Both the position numbers and the translations under genes were made by a program. 5,932 nt of DNA, taken from contig DSEZ01000100.1 in assembly GCA_011055275.1 (NCBI GenBank), forward strand, positions 1 to 5,932, read 5' to 3'. A model generated the notes under the pieces. It was not told the origin of the DNA and ran no database searches. It worked only from the letters and a program-made list of their open reading frames with translations. Source of the DNA: Thermoprotei archaeon (GTDB lineage Archaea; Thermoproteota; Thermoprotei_A; Marsarchaeales; UBA168). Shown here in pieces: positions 1-4,907 of this stretch (position 1 is its first letter; each line of letters starts with the position of its first letter).

Positions 1-486
1 CGCCTCGAGCGTGGGTCCCCTGCTCTCGTCGTTCATGAGGTGAACCTCATCTACCACTACCACCTTTACGGCTCCCAACCAGGAGGGCCTCTGTCTCAAG
101 AGGGAATCGGCCTTCTCGTTTGTAGCTATTATGAGATCGTAACGGGCGAGCCACTCATCCTTCGAGTCATAGTCACCCGTGGTTACCGCGACCTTCATTC
201 CGATCTGCTGCCAAGCCCTTGAGAACTCCTCGTACTTCTCCGATGCCAGGGCTTTCAAGGGGACGAGGTAAAGGAACTTTGAGGTGGGATCCTTCATATA
301 ATTCTGGGCTATGGCTATTTCTGCAACAAGGGTTTTCCCGCTAGATGTCGGAGAAGTTATGACAACGTTCTTTCCTTGAAGGAGTCCTGCCTCAAGTGCG
401 GACTCCTGAGGGGGATATGGTCTCTCATATCCTCTTGAAGCTATTATCTGTGCCAGCCTGCGATCAAGCCACCTTTCCCAGTACAC
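1..486 (-). CDS. hel308: ATP-dependent DNA helicase Hel308, N-terminal part (runs off the window)
   Basis: This is the first 162 codons of a superfamily 2, Ski2-like helicase; the 3' end lies beyond base 1. Motifs appear in the family order: a Q-motif-like YPPQ (residues 24-27), Walker A SPTSSGKT (45-52), motif Ia PLKALASEKY (76-85), TTGDYD (102-107), motif Ib ATNEKADSLLR (121-131) and the Walker B box DEVH (146-149), followed by LMNDESRGPT. The TGDYD, EKADSLLR and DEVHL..D..RGPT strings are characteristic of archaeal Hel308 (Hjm), a 3'-to-5' DNA helicase acting at stalled replication forks and in recombination. The GTG start at 486 is chosen because a TAG stop lies four codons upstream in frame (497-499) and AGGAG sits 6 bases before it. 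It lies 28 bases after the transporter stop, so the two could share a transcript, but it also has its own TATA-like box. The helicase core domain 2, winged helix and ratchet domains are not visible here. Confidence 0.9.
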   Translation of the reverse strand, partial: MYWERWLDRRLAQIIASRGYERPYPPQESALEAGLLQGKNVVITSPTSSGKTLVAEIAIAQNYMKDPTSKFLYLVPLKALASEKYEEFSRAWQQIGMKVAVTTGDYDSKDEWLARYDLIIATNEKADSLLRQRPSWLGAVKVVVVDEVHLMNDESRGPTLEA

Positions 487-492
487 GATGAA

Positions 493-497
493 CTCCT
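493..497 (-). promoter_or_regulatory. Shine-Dalgarno site of hel308
   Basis: AGGAG on the minus strand, 6 bases before the GTG at 486. It decides the start of the helicase, since no ATG is available and an in-frame stop lies just upstream. It overlaps that stop codon. Confidence 0.65.
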
Positions 498-502
498 AGC
501 CA

Positions 503-512
503 TATACTATAA
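503..512 (-). promoter_or_regulatory. TATA-like box upstream of hel308
   Basis: Minus-strand TTATAGTATA lies just after the transporter stop codon. Its centre is about 22 bases from the GTG start, so transcription from it would begin almost at the start codon. That fits poorly with use of the Shine-Dalgarno site, so the box may be chance AT-richness, or the gene may be read both from its own promoter and by read-through from the transporter. Confidence 0.3.
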
Positions 513-514
513 GC

Positions 515-1666
515 CTATGTCGCTCGTTTCAGGTTCTTCTCGTTACGCCATATAAGGAACAGAAGCGCGGCCACCGGAGCTATGAGCGCAAGGTACCCCA
601 GCTTAAATCCGACTGAATCGATCATGATTCCAGCCACCGTTGGAACGATCACCCCTATAATGGTCATAACAGAGAAGAAGAGGGAGTTAGCAGCGTTTCT
701 AAGCTCCTCGCGGAACCCCCTTCCTATGTATATAAGCGATATTGGATACGTAAATCCGTGAGGAAAACCCAGTATCAGGAAAGCCAGCGCAAGGAACGCA
801 AGGTTAGGCGATAGCACCATTAGGAAAAGGCCGGCGATAGTTAACGATACCGACAGATAAGTGAGGTTGATTAGCCGCTCAAAATGCTTTAGTGAAAGAA
901 GAAGCCTCATGGAAAAAGACGTGGAAAAGAAAAGTGCGAAAAGAAGCTCGACCTGAGAGTAGCTCGCGTTAAAGAAGTCCTTGGCATAAATCCCTCCAAA
1001 AGAAGTAAGCATAGCAAATGGGATGTTGTAGGTGAGGTTATTGTACACGGCCGTCAAAAAGTAAGGGTTTCTGGTGACTTGTTTGACACCAATACCTGAA
1101 CGGCTTTCTAGCTGAGGAAATCTTATTGTAGGAGCAATTAAGGCTACCAAAACCCCGAGGGGCAGGAAAAGTAGAAAAACCTGTTTCAGGGAAAACTTCA
1201 GCAGCATCACCCCCTCTATGGATGGCCCAACCACTAGGCTCGTGCTGAGCGCAAGCGTGTAAACTGCAAGCACCCTCTCCCTGATCTTTGGATCGTCGTA
1301 CAGCCCAGCTGACGTGATTATGTTGGGCATCAGAAGACCCATGACAAAACCAGCAAGCACCGATAGAAGCCATATGGTTATAGGCGTTGCCAAATAGAAC
1401 AGGGGAAGCAATATCGCAAAGGCAATGCTAGCTCCCATAAAGTAAACCCTTCTCCTGCGCACGCATATCTTAGAGTTGTAGAGCGTGGCCGTAAACGACG
1501 CCAATGAGAACGCGCTTGAAAGCAGACCAATTTCGGTGGCGCTCAGGTCAAAGTCGTACTTAGCCACGAGCGGTACCGTTGTTACCATCATGTTATTGCT
1601 TGCCCTGAAGGCAAAGGTGATCAGCACTATAAAGATCACCACTAGTATTAGCTGCGACCTCATCAT
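515..1666 (-). CDS. Major facilitator superfamily (MFS) transporter
   Basis: A 383-residue, very hydrophobic protein with about twelve predicted membrane helices, the usual length of an MFS permease. Helix 1 (about residues 4-21) is followed by RASNNMMVTTVPLVAKY and the LSATEIGLLSSAFSLA segment typical of the loop and helix 2 of MFS proteins. A basic helix 2-3 loop (KICVRRRRVY, about 66-75) stands where the family's motif A lies, but without the usual GxLaDrxGrr form. The central cytoplasmic loop is around residues 182-202, and the second half starts with NPYFLTAVYNNLTYNIPFAM. It would act in the cytoplasmic membrane as a secondary carrier; the substrate cannot be told from the sequence. The start is one of two adjacent ATG codons (1666 or 1663). 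No Shine-Dalgarno site precedes them, suggesting a leaderless message. It is upstream of hel308 in the same direction, 28 bases away. The stop is TAG. Confidence 0.85.
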   Translation of the reverse strand: MMRSQLILVVIFIVLITFAFRASNNMMVTTVPLVAKYDFDLSATEIGLLSSAFSLASFTATLYNSKICVRRRRVYFMGASIAFAILLPLFYLATPITIWLLSVLAGFVMGLLMPNIITSAGLYDDPKIRERVLAVYTLALSTSLVVGPSIEGVMLLKFSLKQVFLLFLPLGVLVALIAPTIRFPQLESRSGIGVKQVTRNPYFLTAVYNNLTYNIPFAMLTSFGGIYAKDFFNASYSQVELLFALFFSTSFSMRLLLSLKHFERLINLTYLSVSLTIAGLFLMVLSPNLAFLALAFLILGFPHGFTYPISLIYIGRGFREELRNAANSLFFSVMTIIGVIVPTVAGIMIDSVGFKLGYLALIAPVAALLFLIWRNEKNLKRAT

Positions 1667-1684
1667 GTGCTAATCGAAATAGCT

Positions 1685-1692
1685 CGTAAAAG
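1685..1692 (-). promoter_or_regulatory. Possible TATA box of the MFS gene
   Basis: Minus-strand CTTTTACG is centred about 22-26 bases upstream of the twin ATG codons at 1666/1663, the spacing expected for a leaderless archaeal message. It forms part of the proximal arm of the inverted repeat at 1685-1747. The match to a consensus box is weak. Confidence 0.3.
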
Positions 1693-1747
1693 CCTTCCCA
1701 GTACCATTAACGGCGCTTTCAATCAGAGCTCTTAAGAAGGCTTTACG
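1685..1747. repeat. Interrupted inverted repeat upstream of the MFS gene
   Basis: CGTAAAAGCCTTC (1685-1697) and GAAGGCTTTACG (1736-1747) are inverted copies, identical over 12 bases except for one additional A in the first arm. They are separated by 38 bases that include the self-complementary AGAGCTCT (1726-1733). The proximal arm overlaps the putative TATA box, so paired operator sites for a repressor are one reading; others are a tiny decayed mobile element or a large stem-loop in the DNA or RNA. Confidence 0.55.
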
Positions 1748-1777
1748 CGCGTTATCTCGTTTTTTACATAAAATGAA

Positions 1778-1791
1778 GTCGCAAAGGCGAC
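1778..1791. repeat. Small perfect hairpin (GTCGC-AAAG-GCGAC)
   Basis: A 5-bp GC-rich stem with a 4-base loop. It lies in the 189-base gap between tRNA-Glu and the transporter. Read on the minus strand it is followed by an AT-rich stretch ending in TTTTATG, so it could help end transcripts from the tRNA side. No other function is supported. Confidence 0.35.
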
Positions 1792-1831
1792 AACTTAGCA
1801 CTCTCACGCAGAGGATGACAACAAGAAAGCA

Positions 1832-1854
1832 CCAAAACGCCCATAACCAAAACT
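1832..1854 (-). terminator. Probable T-tract terminator after tRNA-Glu
   Basis: On the minus strand, just beyond the tRNA 3' end, GTTTTGG occurs twice within 21 bases. Short T-tracts directly after a gene are the usual archaeal termination signal. An ATTTTGG tract also follows tRNA-Ser (around 4424-4430), which strengthens the call a little. Confidence 0.45.
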
Positions 1855-1855
1855 T

Positions 1856-1930
1856 TGCCTCGGCCGGGATTTGAACCCGGGTCCGCGGCTCGAAAGGCCG
1901 CTATCCTTGTCCGGTCTAGACTACCGAGGC
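1856..1930 (-). tRNA. tRNA-Glu (anticodon UUC)
   Basis: It folds as a complete cloverleaf on the minus strand. The acceptor stem GCCTCGG/CCGAGGC has seven perfect pairs. The D stem is GTCT/GGAT with G-U pairs. The anticodon stem GCGGC/GCCGC encloses the loop CTTTCGA, giving anticodon TTC (Glu). The T stem CCGGG/CCCGG encloses TTCAAAT. Position 73 is A and no CCA is encoded, so the end is added after transcription. There is no intron. The gene lies 42 bases downstream of lysS in the same direction with its own TATA-like box, so it may be transcribed alone or with lysS. Confidence 0.97.
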
Positions 1931-1948
1931 ATGGTGTAACGTAACGCA

Positions 1949-1955
1949 CTTAAAG
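1949..1955 (-). promoter_or_regulatory. TATA-like box of tRNA-Glu
   Basis: Minus-strand CTTTAAG is centred about 22 bases before the first base of the tRNA. A comparable box stands about 24 bases before tRNA-Ser, suggesting that both tRNA transcripts begin at or very near the mature 5' end. Confidence 0.45.
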
Positions 1956-1972
1956 GGTTTTTGAGGTGGGCT

Positions 1973-3481
1973 TCAATCCCTTAGATCCTTGATTATGCGT
2001 TTCAGCCCTAAGACGTCTATGAGCGATGAAAGCCTCGGCCCGCTCTTCCTACCTATGAGGCTCTCATAAACGCTTGAAAACGCCTCTTCGATGGGCACGC
2101 CAGTTGCGCTTGATATGTCCCTTAGCTTTTGAGATGCCTCGGCTCCGCTTTCGTTGCCCGTAAGCGACCTTATCCACTCTAAAGCTATGCCCTCGGCCTT
2201 CCTTGGTCTGTACACTATCCGGTACTCCTCAGGAAGCTTATCGCTCTTAACCCACGCTTCCACGTAAGGCCTTAAATAATCGTCATCGAGGCCTACGCGC
2301 CTCTTGGCGCCTTCCCAATTGCCCTCAAGCTCGTATGCAAGCAATAGCGAGACAAAGCGCACCTTCCAAGAAGGCGAAGGACTTGAAAAGTGTATCGCAA
2401 GCCTCTTCTTCTCGTCTCTTGGCTTCTTGAGGTTATCCTCAAAGTCCTCGATAAGTCTTATGAGACCTTCACCAGAATCGTCTAAGTTCTTATCCTTCTC
2501 TATGTCGACGCGGAGCAGGAAGTACTTGAGTACTTCGGGCGGAAGGTATTTCATGAGGATAGAAAGGGATCCCACCCCCTGAGACTTGCTCATCTTTCTA
2601 CCGTTTAGCAGCACGAAGCCCCAGCGATAAGTCAAGGGAGGCTCTCTGCCGAAAAGCTGCTTGTGGACAGCTTCGGCCGTATCCCAGCTACCACCCCTAG
2701 TATGATGGTCTTTGCCTGCCCCCTCAAGCGTAACTCCAAGAAAGGCCTGCCTGGTAGGCCAGTCTAGGCGCCAAGCCATTTTCCATCTATGAGACTTAAT
2801 TGGTATCTTTCCAGAGTGACCGCATCCCTTAGCGTATCCCACGTCCTTATCATCAACGTAGTATATGTAGTCGCCATCGAAACCGGTAACTCTAGTGGTC
2901 GCTATGTTACCGCATTTCTCGCATACCGGCATTACGATGTCCATCCATGAATCGGGCAACTGCTTCAATGACGTAACGCTTAGAATCTCCCTAACAACTG
3001 GAAGCCTCTCAAAGAACATCTTTACATACGAGTCATAGTATCCAGCCTGGTAAAGCTCGGTAACGGGTATAACTCTGGGCGAAACGCCAAGCTTATTCAT
3101 AAAGGAAACCGTGTCGTCCAGAAAGTGCTGACCGTAGCTTGAGTGACACCCGTAAGGATCGGGCACGTCTACAAGTGGCTTTCCAAGGTAAGGCTTTAGA
3201 TCTCCAGGCACTCCACTCGGAACTGAATCAAAGGCATCCATTATATCGCCTATAAATATGAAATCAGGATCATCACCCATCTCCTTTAGTCTGTTTGTTA
3301 TTACAGATGGAAAGAAGAATTCCTCAACCGTTCCAAGGTGTGTGGGGCCGCTCGTGGTTATGGCTGAGGCTATAACATGCTTACCCGGCCGGCTCATCAC
3401 CTTTTCAGCAAGATCGTCAATCCAGCTTTGGGCTTCTGAACTCAAGGTACACGATGACGTTAAGCGGGAAGCTAATAACAA
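1973..3481 (-). CDS. lysS: Lysyl-tRNA synthetase, class I
   Basis: A 502-residue class I lysyl-tRNA synthetase, which charges tRNA-Lys with lysine in the cytoplasm; the length is normal for the archaeal family. The HIGH-type signature is SGPTHLG (44-50). VPDPYGCHSSYGQHFL (106-121) and GKDHHTRGGSWD (257-268) match family active-site segments. The second signature is KMSKS (296-300), where many relatives have KMSSS. C187, C190, C220 and H222 or a neighbour look like the metal-binding knuckle. The C-terminal helical domain ends with IGRKSGPRLSSLIDVLG (476-492), as in relatives. The start is uncertain: the first possible codon is TTG at 3481 with an in-frame TGA just upstream, while TTG at 3445 would give a start nearer to the family pattern (SSEAQSWIDDLAEKV). 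Neither has a clear Shine-Dalgarno site. tRNA-Glu follows after 42 bases. Confidence 0.95.
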   Translation of the reverse strand: MLLASRLTSSCTLSSEAQSWIDDLAEKVMSRPGKHVIASAITTSGPTHLGTVEEFFFPSVITNRLKEMGDDPDFIFIGDIMDAFDSVPSGVPGDLKPYLGKPLVDVPDPYGCHSSYGQHFLDDTVSFMNKLGVSPRVIPVTELYQAGYYDSYVKMFFERLPVVREILSVTSLKQLPDSWMDIVMPVCEKCGNIATTRVTGFDGDYIYYVDDKDVGYAKGCGHSGKIPIKSHRWKMAWRLDWPTRQAFLGVTLEGAGKDHHTRGGSWDTAEAVHKQLFGREPPLTYRWGFVLLNGRKMSKSQGVGSLSILMKYLPPEVLKYFLLRVDIEKDKNLDDSGEGLIRLIEDFEDNLKKPRDEKKRLAIHFSSPSPSWKVRFVSLLLAYELEGNWEGAKRRVGLDDDYLRPYVEAWVKSDKLPEEYRIVYRPRKAEGIALEWIRSLTGNESGAEASQKLRDISSATGVPIEEAFSSVYESLIGRKSGPRLSSLIDVLGLKRIIKDLRD

Positions 3482-3541
3482 TTGTGGTCATATCTCATGC
3501 GTTAAAGTCTTGGCAAGCTTCCGTTGTTATTTCACTCCGTT

Positions 3542-3554
3542 CTAAATTTTATAG
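3542..3554. promoter_or_regulatory. TATA-rich box upstream of lysS
   Basis: On the minus strand this reads CTATAAAATTTAG, a strong archaeal TATA box; transcription would begin near 3523, giving lysS a leader of about 40 bases. The box is partly self-complementary and could also serve the plus strand, where transcription would begin near 3575. A second, weaker minus-strand candidate, CTTTAAC at 3501-3507, sits about 24 bases before the TTG at 3481 and would give a leaderless message. Confidence 0.5.
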
Positions 3555-3581
3555 CTCTCAGCTTCAAATAGCAGATCCTTG

Positions 3582-3659
3582 ATGAATAAACGCGGACCTG
3601 TCCCACAACCAGCGCTTATTGATATTCCTGTAGCGGCTAAACTTCACCCTTTATGGTGA
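3582..3659 (+). CDS. Possible 25-residue open reading frame (doubtful)
   Basis: An ATG lies about 33 bases after the plus-strand reading of the AAATTTTATAG box, which would give a leader of only a few bases. The frame encodes MNKRGPVPQPALIDIPVAAK and five more residues before TGA. It ends inside a short stem-loop, TTCACC/GGTGAA (3643-3648 with 3655-3660), 18 bases before the insertion sequence. I do not recognise it. It could be a real small protein, the truncated start of a larger gene, or chance; all other genes here are on the opposite strand, which argues for chance. Confidence 0.15.
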   Translation: MNKRGPVPQPALIDIPVAAKLHPLW

Positions 3660-3677
3660 AAGGAATCATGCTGCATA

Positions 3678-3692
3678 GTTGCATAAATCCCA
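3678..3692 (+). repeat. Terminal inverted repeat of the IS, transposase 3' side
   Basis: GTTGCATAAATCCCA. Its first 12 bases recur exactly at 5921-5932, the window edge. Confidence 0.75.
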
Positions 3693-4349
3693 GGCGATAG
3701 CCTTTCTCCTCTTTTCCATTCCCGCTTTCTTTTCGTGCCCTAGCTTTCGCGTAGCAGGCCATCTCGTCGTACGCCTAGGCGCTTACCGCTACTTTGGCCT
3801 CAGAGTGACCCTTTTCCTCGATGTAAGCTCTGGTGTTTAGCAGCTTTTTACGCTTTACGTCCACGGTTATCACAAGGACGGCGTGCTTTTTCTGCCTTCC
3901 CGGCTTCCCGTACCTGTAAGTCAGGTACTCGCTCGCGCTTCCGGTTTCAACCCGGTGCCGTCTGCAGCGATTTCAAGTTCCTTGGCGCTTGGTAGCTTGA
4001 CCTCCCGGGATCATTCCGGATATCCTCCTCTAGGCGGTGGTGTAGTCATCAGCGTCTGGGATGAGGCCTATTGCCTTCAGGCGGCGCGCTATTCCCTCTA
4101 ACCCGCGGTAGTCAACCCTGGGCCATATTGCCTGCCACCTTACAAAGGAATCCGGGAAGAGGAAAGGCCTTCCCCTCTTATTTTTGTTGGCCTTCTTCAG
4201 TTCCCTCTTCCAGCGCTTGAAGATCCTGACATCGGGAAGGAACTCGCCCCTTACAAATACTCGTTGTAGGCGTGCCAATCACGTTTAGGGCTAGGCTTAT
4301 TTCCCTTACCCGCAGACTTATCCCAGTGGTTAGAGCTCTTGGTGACCAT
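3690..4349 (-). pseudogene. IS5-family DDE transposase, broken
   Basis: Reading frames must be joined to recover the protein. It begins near the ATG at 4349 with a segment ending KPSPKRDWHAYNEYL, hits TAA at 4251-4253, and continues in another frame from VFVRGEFLPDVRIF through KRGRPFLFPDSFVRWQ and GLEGIARRLKAIGLIP to TAG at 4030-4032, probably a former Trp codon (DYTTA-W-RRISGMIP). A second shift near 4000-4006 leads to LPSAKELEIAADGTGLK, whose DGTG likely holds the first catalytic Asp. A third shift near 3945 gives TGSASEYLTYRYGKPGRQKK and EEKGHSEAKVAVS. Then comes TAG and AYDEMACYAKARARKES, the family's C-terminal end. The stretch that should hold the second Asp and the Glu is missing, so the enzyme is dead. 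The end coordinate is approximate because the original stop codon is not evident. Confidence 0.8.
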
Positions 4350-4397
4350 ACCATTGTGGCTCTAAGCACTACTTACCTTACGTGCTGAAAGTGCTCA

Positions 4398-4412
4398 TTG
4401 GAATTATGCAAC
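4398..4412 (-). repeat. Terminal inverted repeat of the IS, transposase 5' side
   Basis: Minus-strand GTTGCATAATTCCAA, matching the opposite end at 13 of 15 positions. Confidence 0.75.
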
Positions 4413-4422
4413 AAGCCAAATC

Positions 4423-4438
4423 ATCCAAAATATTATAT
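4423..4438 (-). terminator. AT-rich tract after tRNA-Ser: terminator or outside promoter for the IS
   Basis: Minus-strand TATATAATATTTTGG lies about 30 bases past the tRNA-Ser 3' end. The ATTTTGG part resembles the T-tract after tRNA-Glu and may end the tRNA transcript. The TATATAATA part also makes a good TATA box, from which transcription would begin near 4407, at the edge of the insertion sequence, and run into the transposase. The sequence does not decide between the two. Confidence 0.35.
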
Positions 4439-4467
4439 ACTCTTTGGTGCGATCTACGTCATGATGG

Positions 4468-4552
4468 CGCCGGGGACGGGATTCGAACCCGCGAGGCCCG
4501 GAGGACCAACAGCTCTCGAGGCTGCCGCCTTTGTCCACTCGGCCACCCCGGC
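4468..4552 (-). tRNA. tRNA-Ser (anticodon CGA)
   Basis: A complete type II tRNA on the minus strand. The acceptor stem is GCCGGGG/CCCCGGC, and the D stem GCC/GGC has three pairs. The anticodon stem GCAGC/GCTGT encloses CTCGAGA, giving anticodon CGA, which reads the Ser codon UCG. The long variable arm folds as GGTCC/GGGCC around TCC. The T stem GCGGG/CCCGT encloses TTCGAAT. Position 73 is G, as expected for serine tRNAs, and no CCA is encoded. There is no intron. All arms pair well, so the gene looks functional despite its decayed neighbours. Confidence 0.97.
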
Positions 4553-4570
4553 GCTAAATTGCTAAACTAC

Positions 4571-4580
4571 GAATTTAACC
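4571..4580 (-). promoter_or_regulatory. TATA-like box of tRNA-Ser
   Basis: Minus-strand GGTTAAATTC is centred about 24 bases before the mature 5' end. Between box and gene, TTTAGC occurs twice (4549-4565 region), with no known meaning. Confidence 0.45.
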
Positions 4581-4650
4581 TTTTTCTTTCAACCACCTCG
4601 CCGCATAAATCTCAAGGAATCTTTCACGGTCAATATCTTAATAAGGAGAA

Positions 4651-4880
4651 CTAGCGGAGAAAATTCCTCACGAAATCTAGCTTCTCGCAAAATTCATAAG
4701 CAAATTCATAATCGGATTCCAGATCGTGCAGCAATGCGCTCTTAGCTGCTTTCCCGGATAACTCGAAGGAAGTCCATCAATCTGCTCACGGCTCTCAGGA
4801 AGTGCAGGATTTCATTTATTCTATCTTATGAAGGAGTCGTGAAAATCGTTAGCTTGATCTCCTATTAGCCCGATCTCCAT
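4651..4880 (-). pseudogene. Small gene of unknown function, apparently broken by two frameshifts
   Basis: No single frame is long here, but three pieces join end to end in order. ATG at 4880 opens MEIGLIGDQANDFHDSFIR and then a TAG. A second frame, entered near 4820, gives DRINEILHFLRAVSRLMDFL. A third, entered near 4765, gives ELSGKAAKSALLHDLE, then SDYEFAYEFCEKLDFVRNFL, ending at TAG (4651-4653). Both shifts are in the same sense (one base gained or two lost). Joined, the product is about 76 residues, likely mostly helical and mainly acidic. I do not recognise the family; a small helical antitoxin- or HEPN-like protein is conceivable, but no RxxxxxH-type motif is seen. It lies 27 bases after the DedA-like gene in the same direction and could once have been its operon partner. 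Chance open frames remain possible. Confidence 0.4.
4687..4711. repeat. Tandem 12/13-base repeat
   Basis: GCAAAATTCATAA (4687-4699) is followed directly by GCAAATTCATAA (4700-4711), differing only by one A in the A-run. On the minus strand it encodes the YEFAYEF part of the broken small gene. It may be a slippage duplication. Confidence 0.6.
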
Positions 4881-4907
4881 TACAGAAAATCGTGATATAA
4901 ATTAATT

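Larger units (their letters stand above)
3678..4412 (-). mobile_element. Decayed IS5-type insertion sequence
   Basis: A 735-bp element bounded by imperfect terminal inverted repeats: GTTGCATAAATCCCA at 3678-3692 and its counterpart GTTGCATAATTCCAA read inward from 4412 (13 of 15 identical). It contains a broken minus-strand transposase. Intact relatives are usually well over 1 kb; the difference is explained by an internal deletion in the transposase. No convincing target-site duplication is visible: the left flank ends CTGCATA and the right flank begins AAGCCAA. The left flank repeats the TGCATA of the terminus. The element cannot move by itself but might be moved by a related transposase that recognises the ends. 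Confidence 0.8.

Noticed and set aside
1038..1373. Open frame of 111 codons on the minus strand inside the MFS gene
   Set aside because: It overlaps the transporter in another frame on the same strand, has low-complexity, unlikely composition and no recognisable domain.
1764..1949. Open frame of 61 codons covering tRNA-Glu
   Set aside because: It runs through the tRNA gene; the frame is a by-product of the tRNA sequence.
2304..2582. Serine-rich open frame on the plus strand inside lysS
   Set aside because: It is antisense to a well-supported gene, and serine-rich composition is typical of reverse-frame artefacts.
3579..3610. Possible C/D box RNA (TTGATGA followed by CCTG)
   Set aside because: The C-box match is imperfect, and no CTGA D box, D' box or C' box is found at suitable spacing.
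3660..3690. Target-site duplication of the IS
   Set aside because: Flanks CTGCATA and AAGCCAA do not match; the nearby TGCATA repeat belongs to the terminus and not to both sides.
4430..4463. Plus-strand TATA box (ATTATATACTC) followed about 26 bases later by ATGATG
   Set aside because: The frame that follows is antisense to tRNA-Ser and encodes nothing plausible. The box is better read as a minus-strand element.
4382..4654. Open frame of 90 codons on the plus strand covering tRNA-Ser
   Set aside because: It contains the antisense of the tRNA, which gives the familiar false GDGIRTREARRTNS-like peptide.
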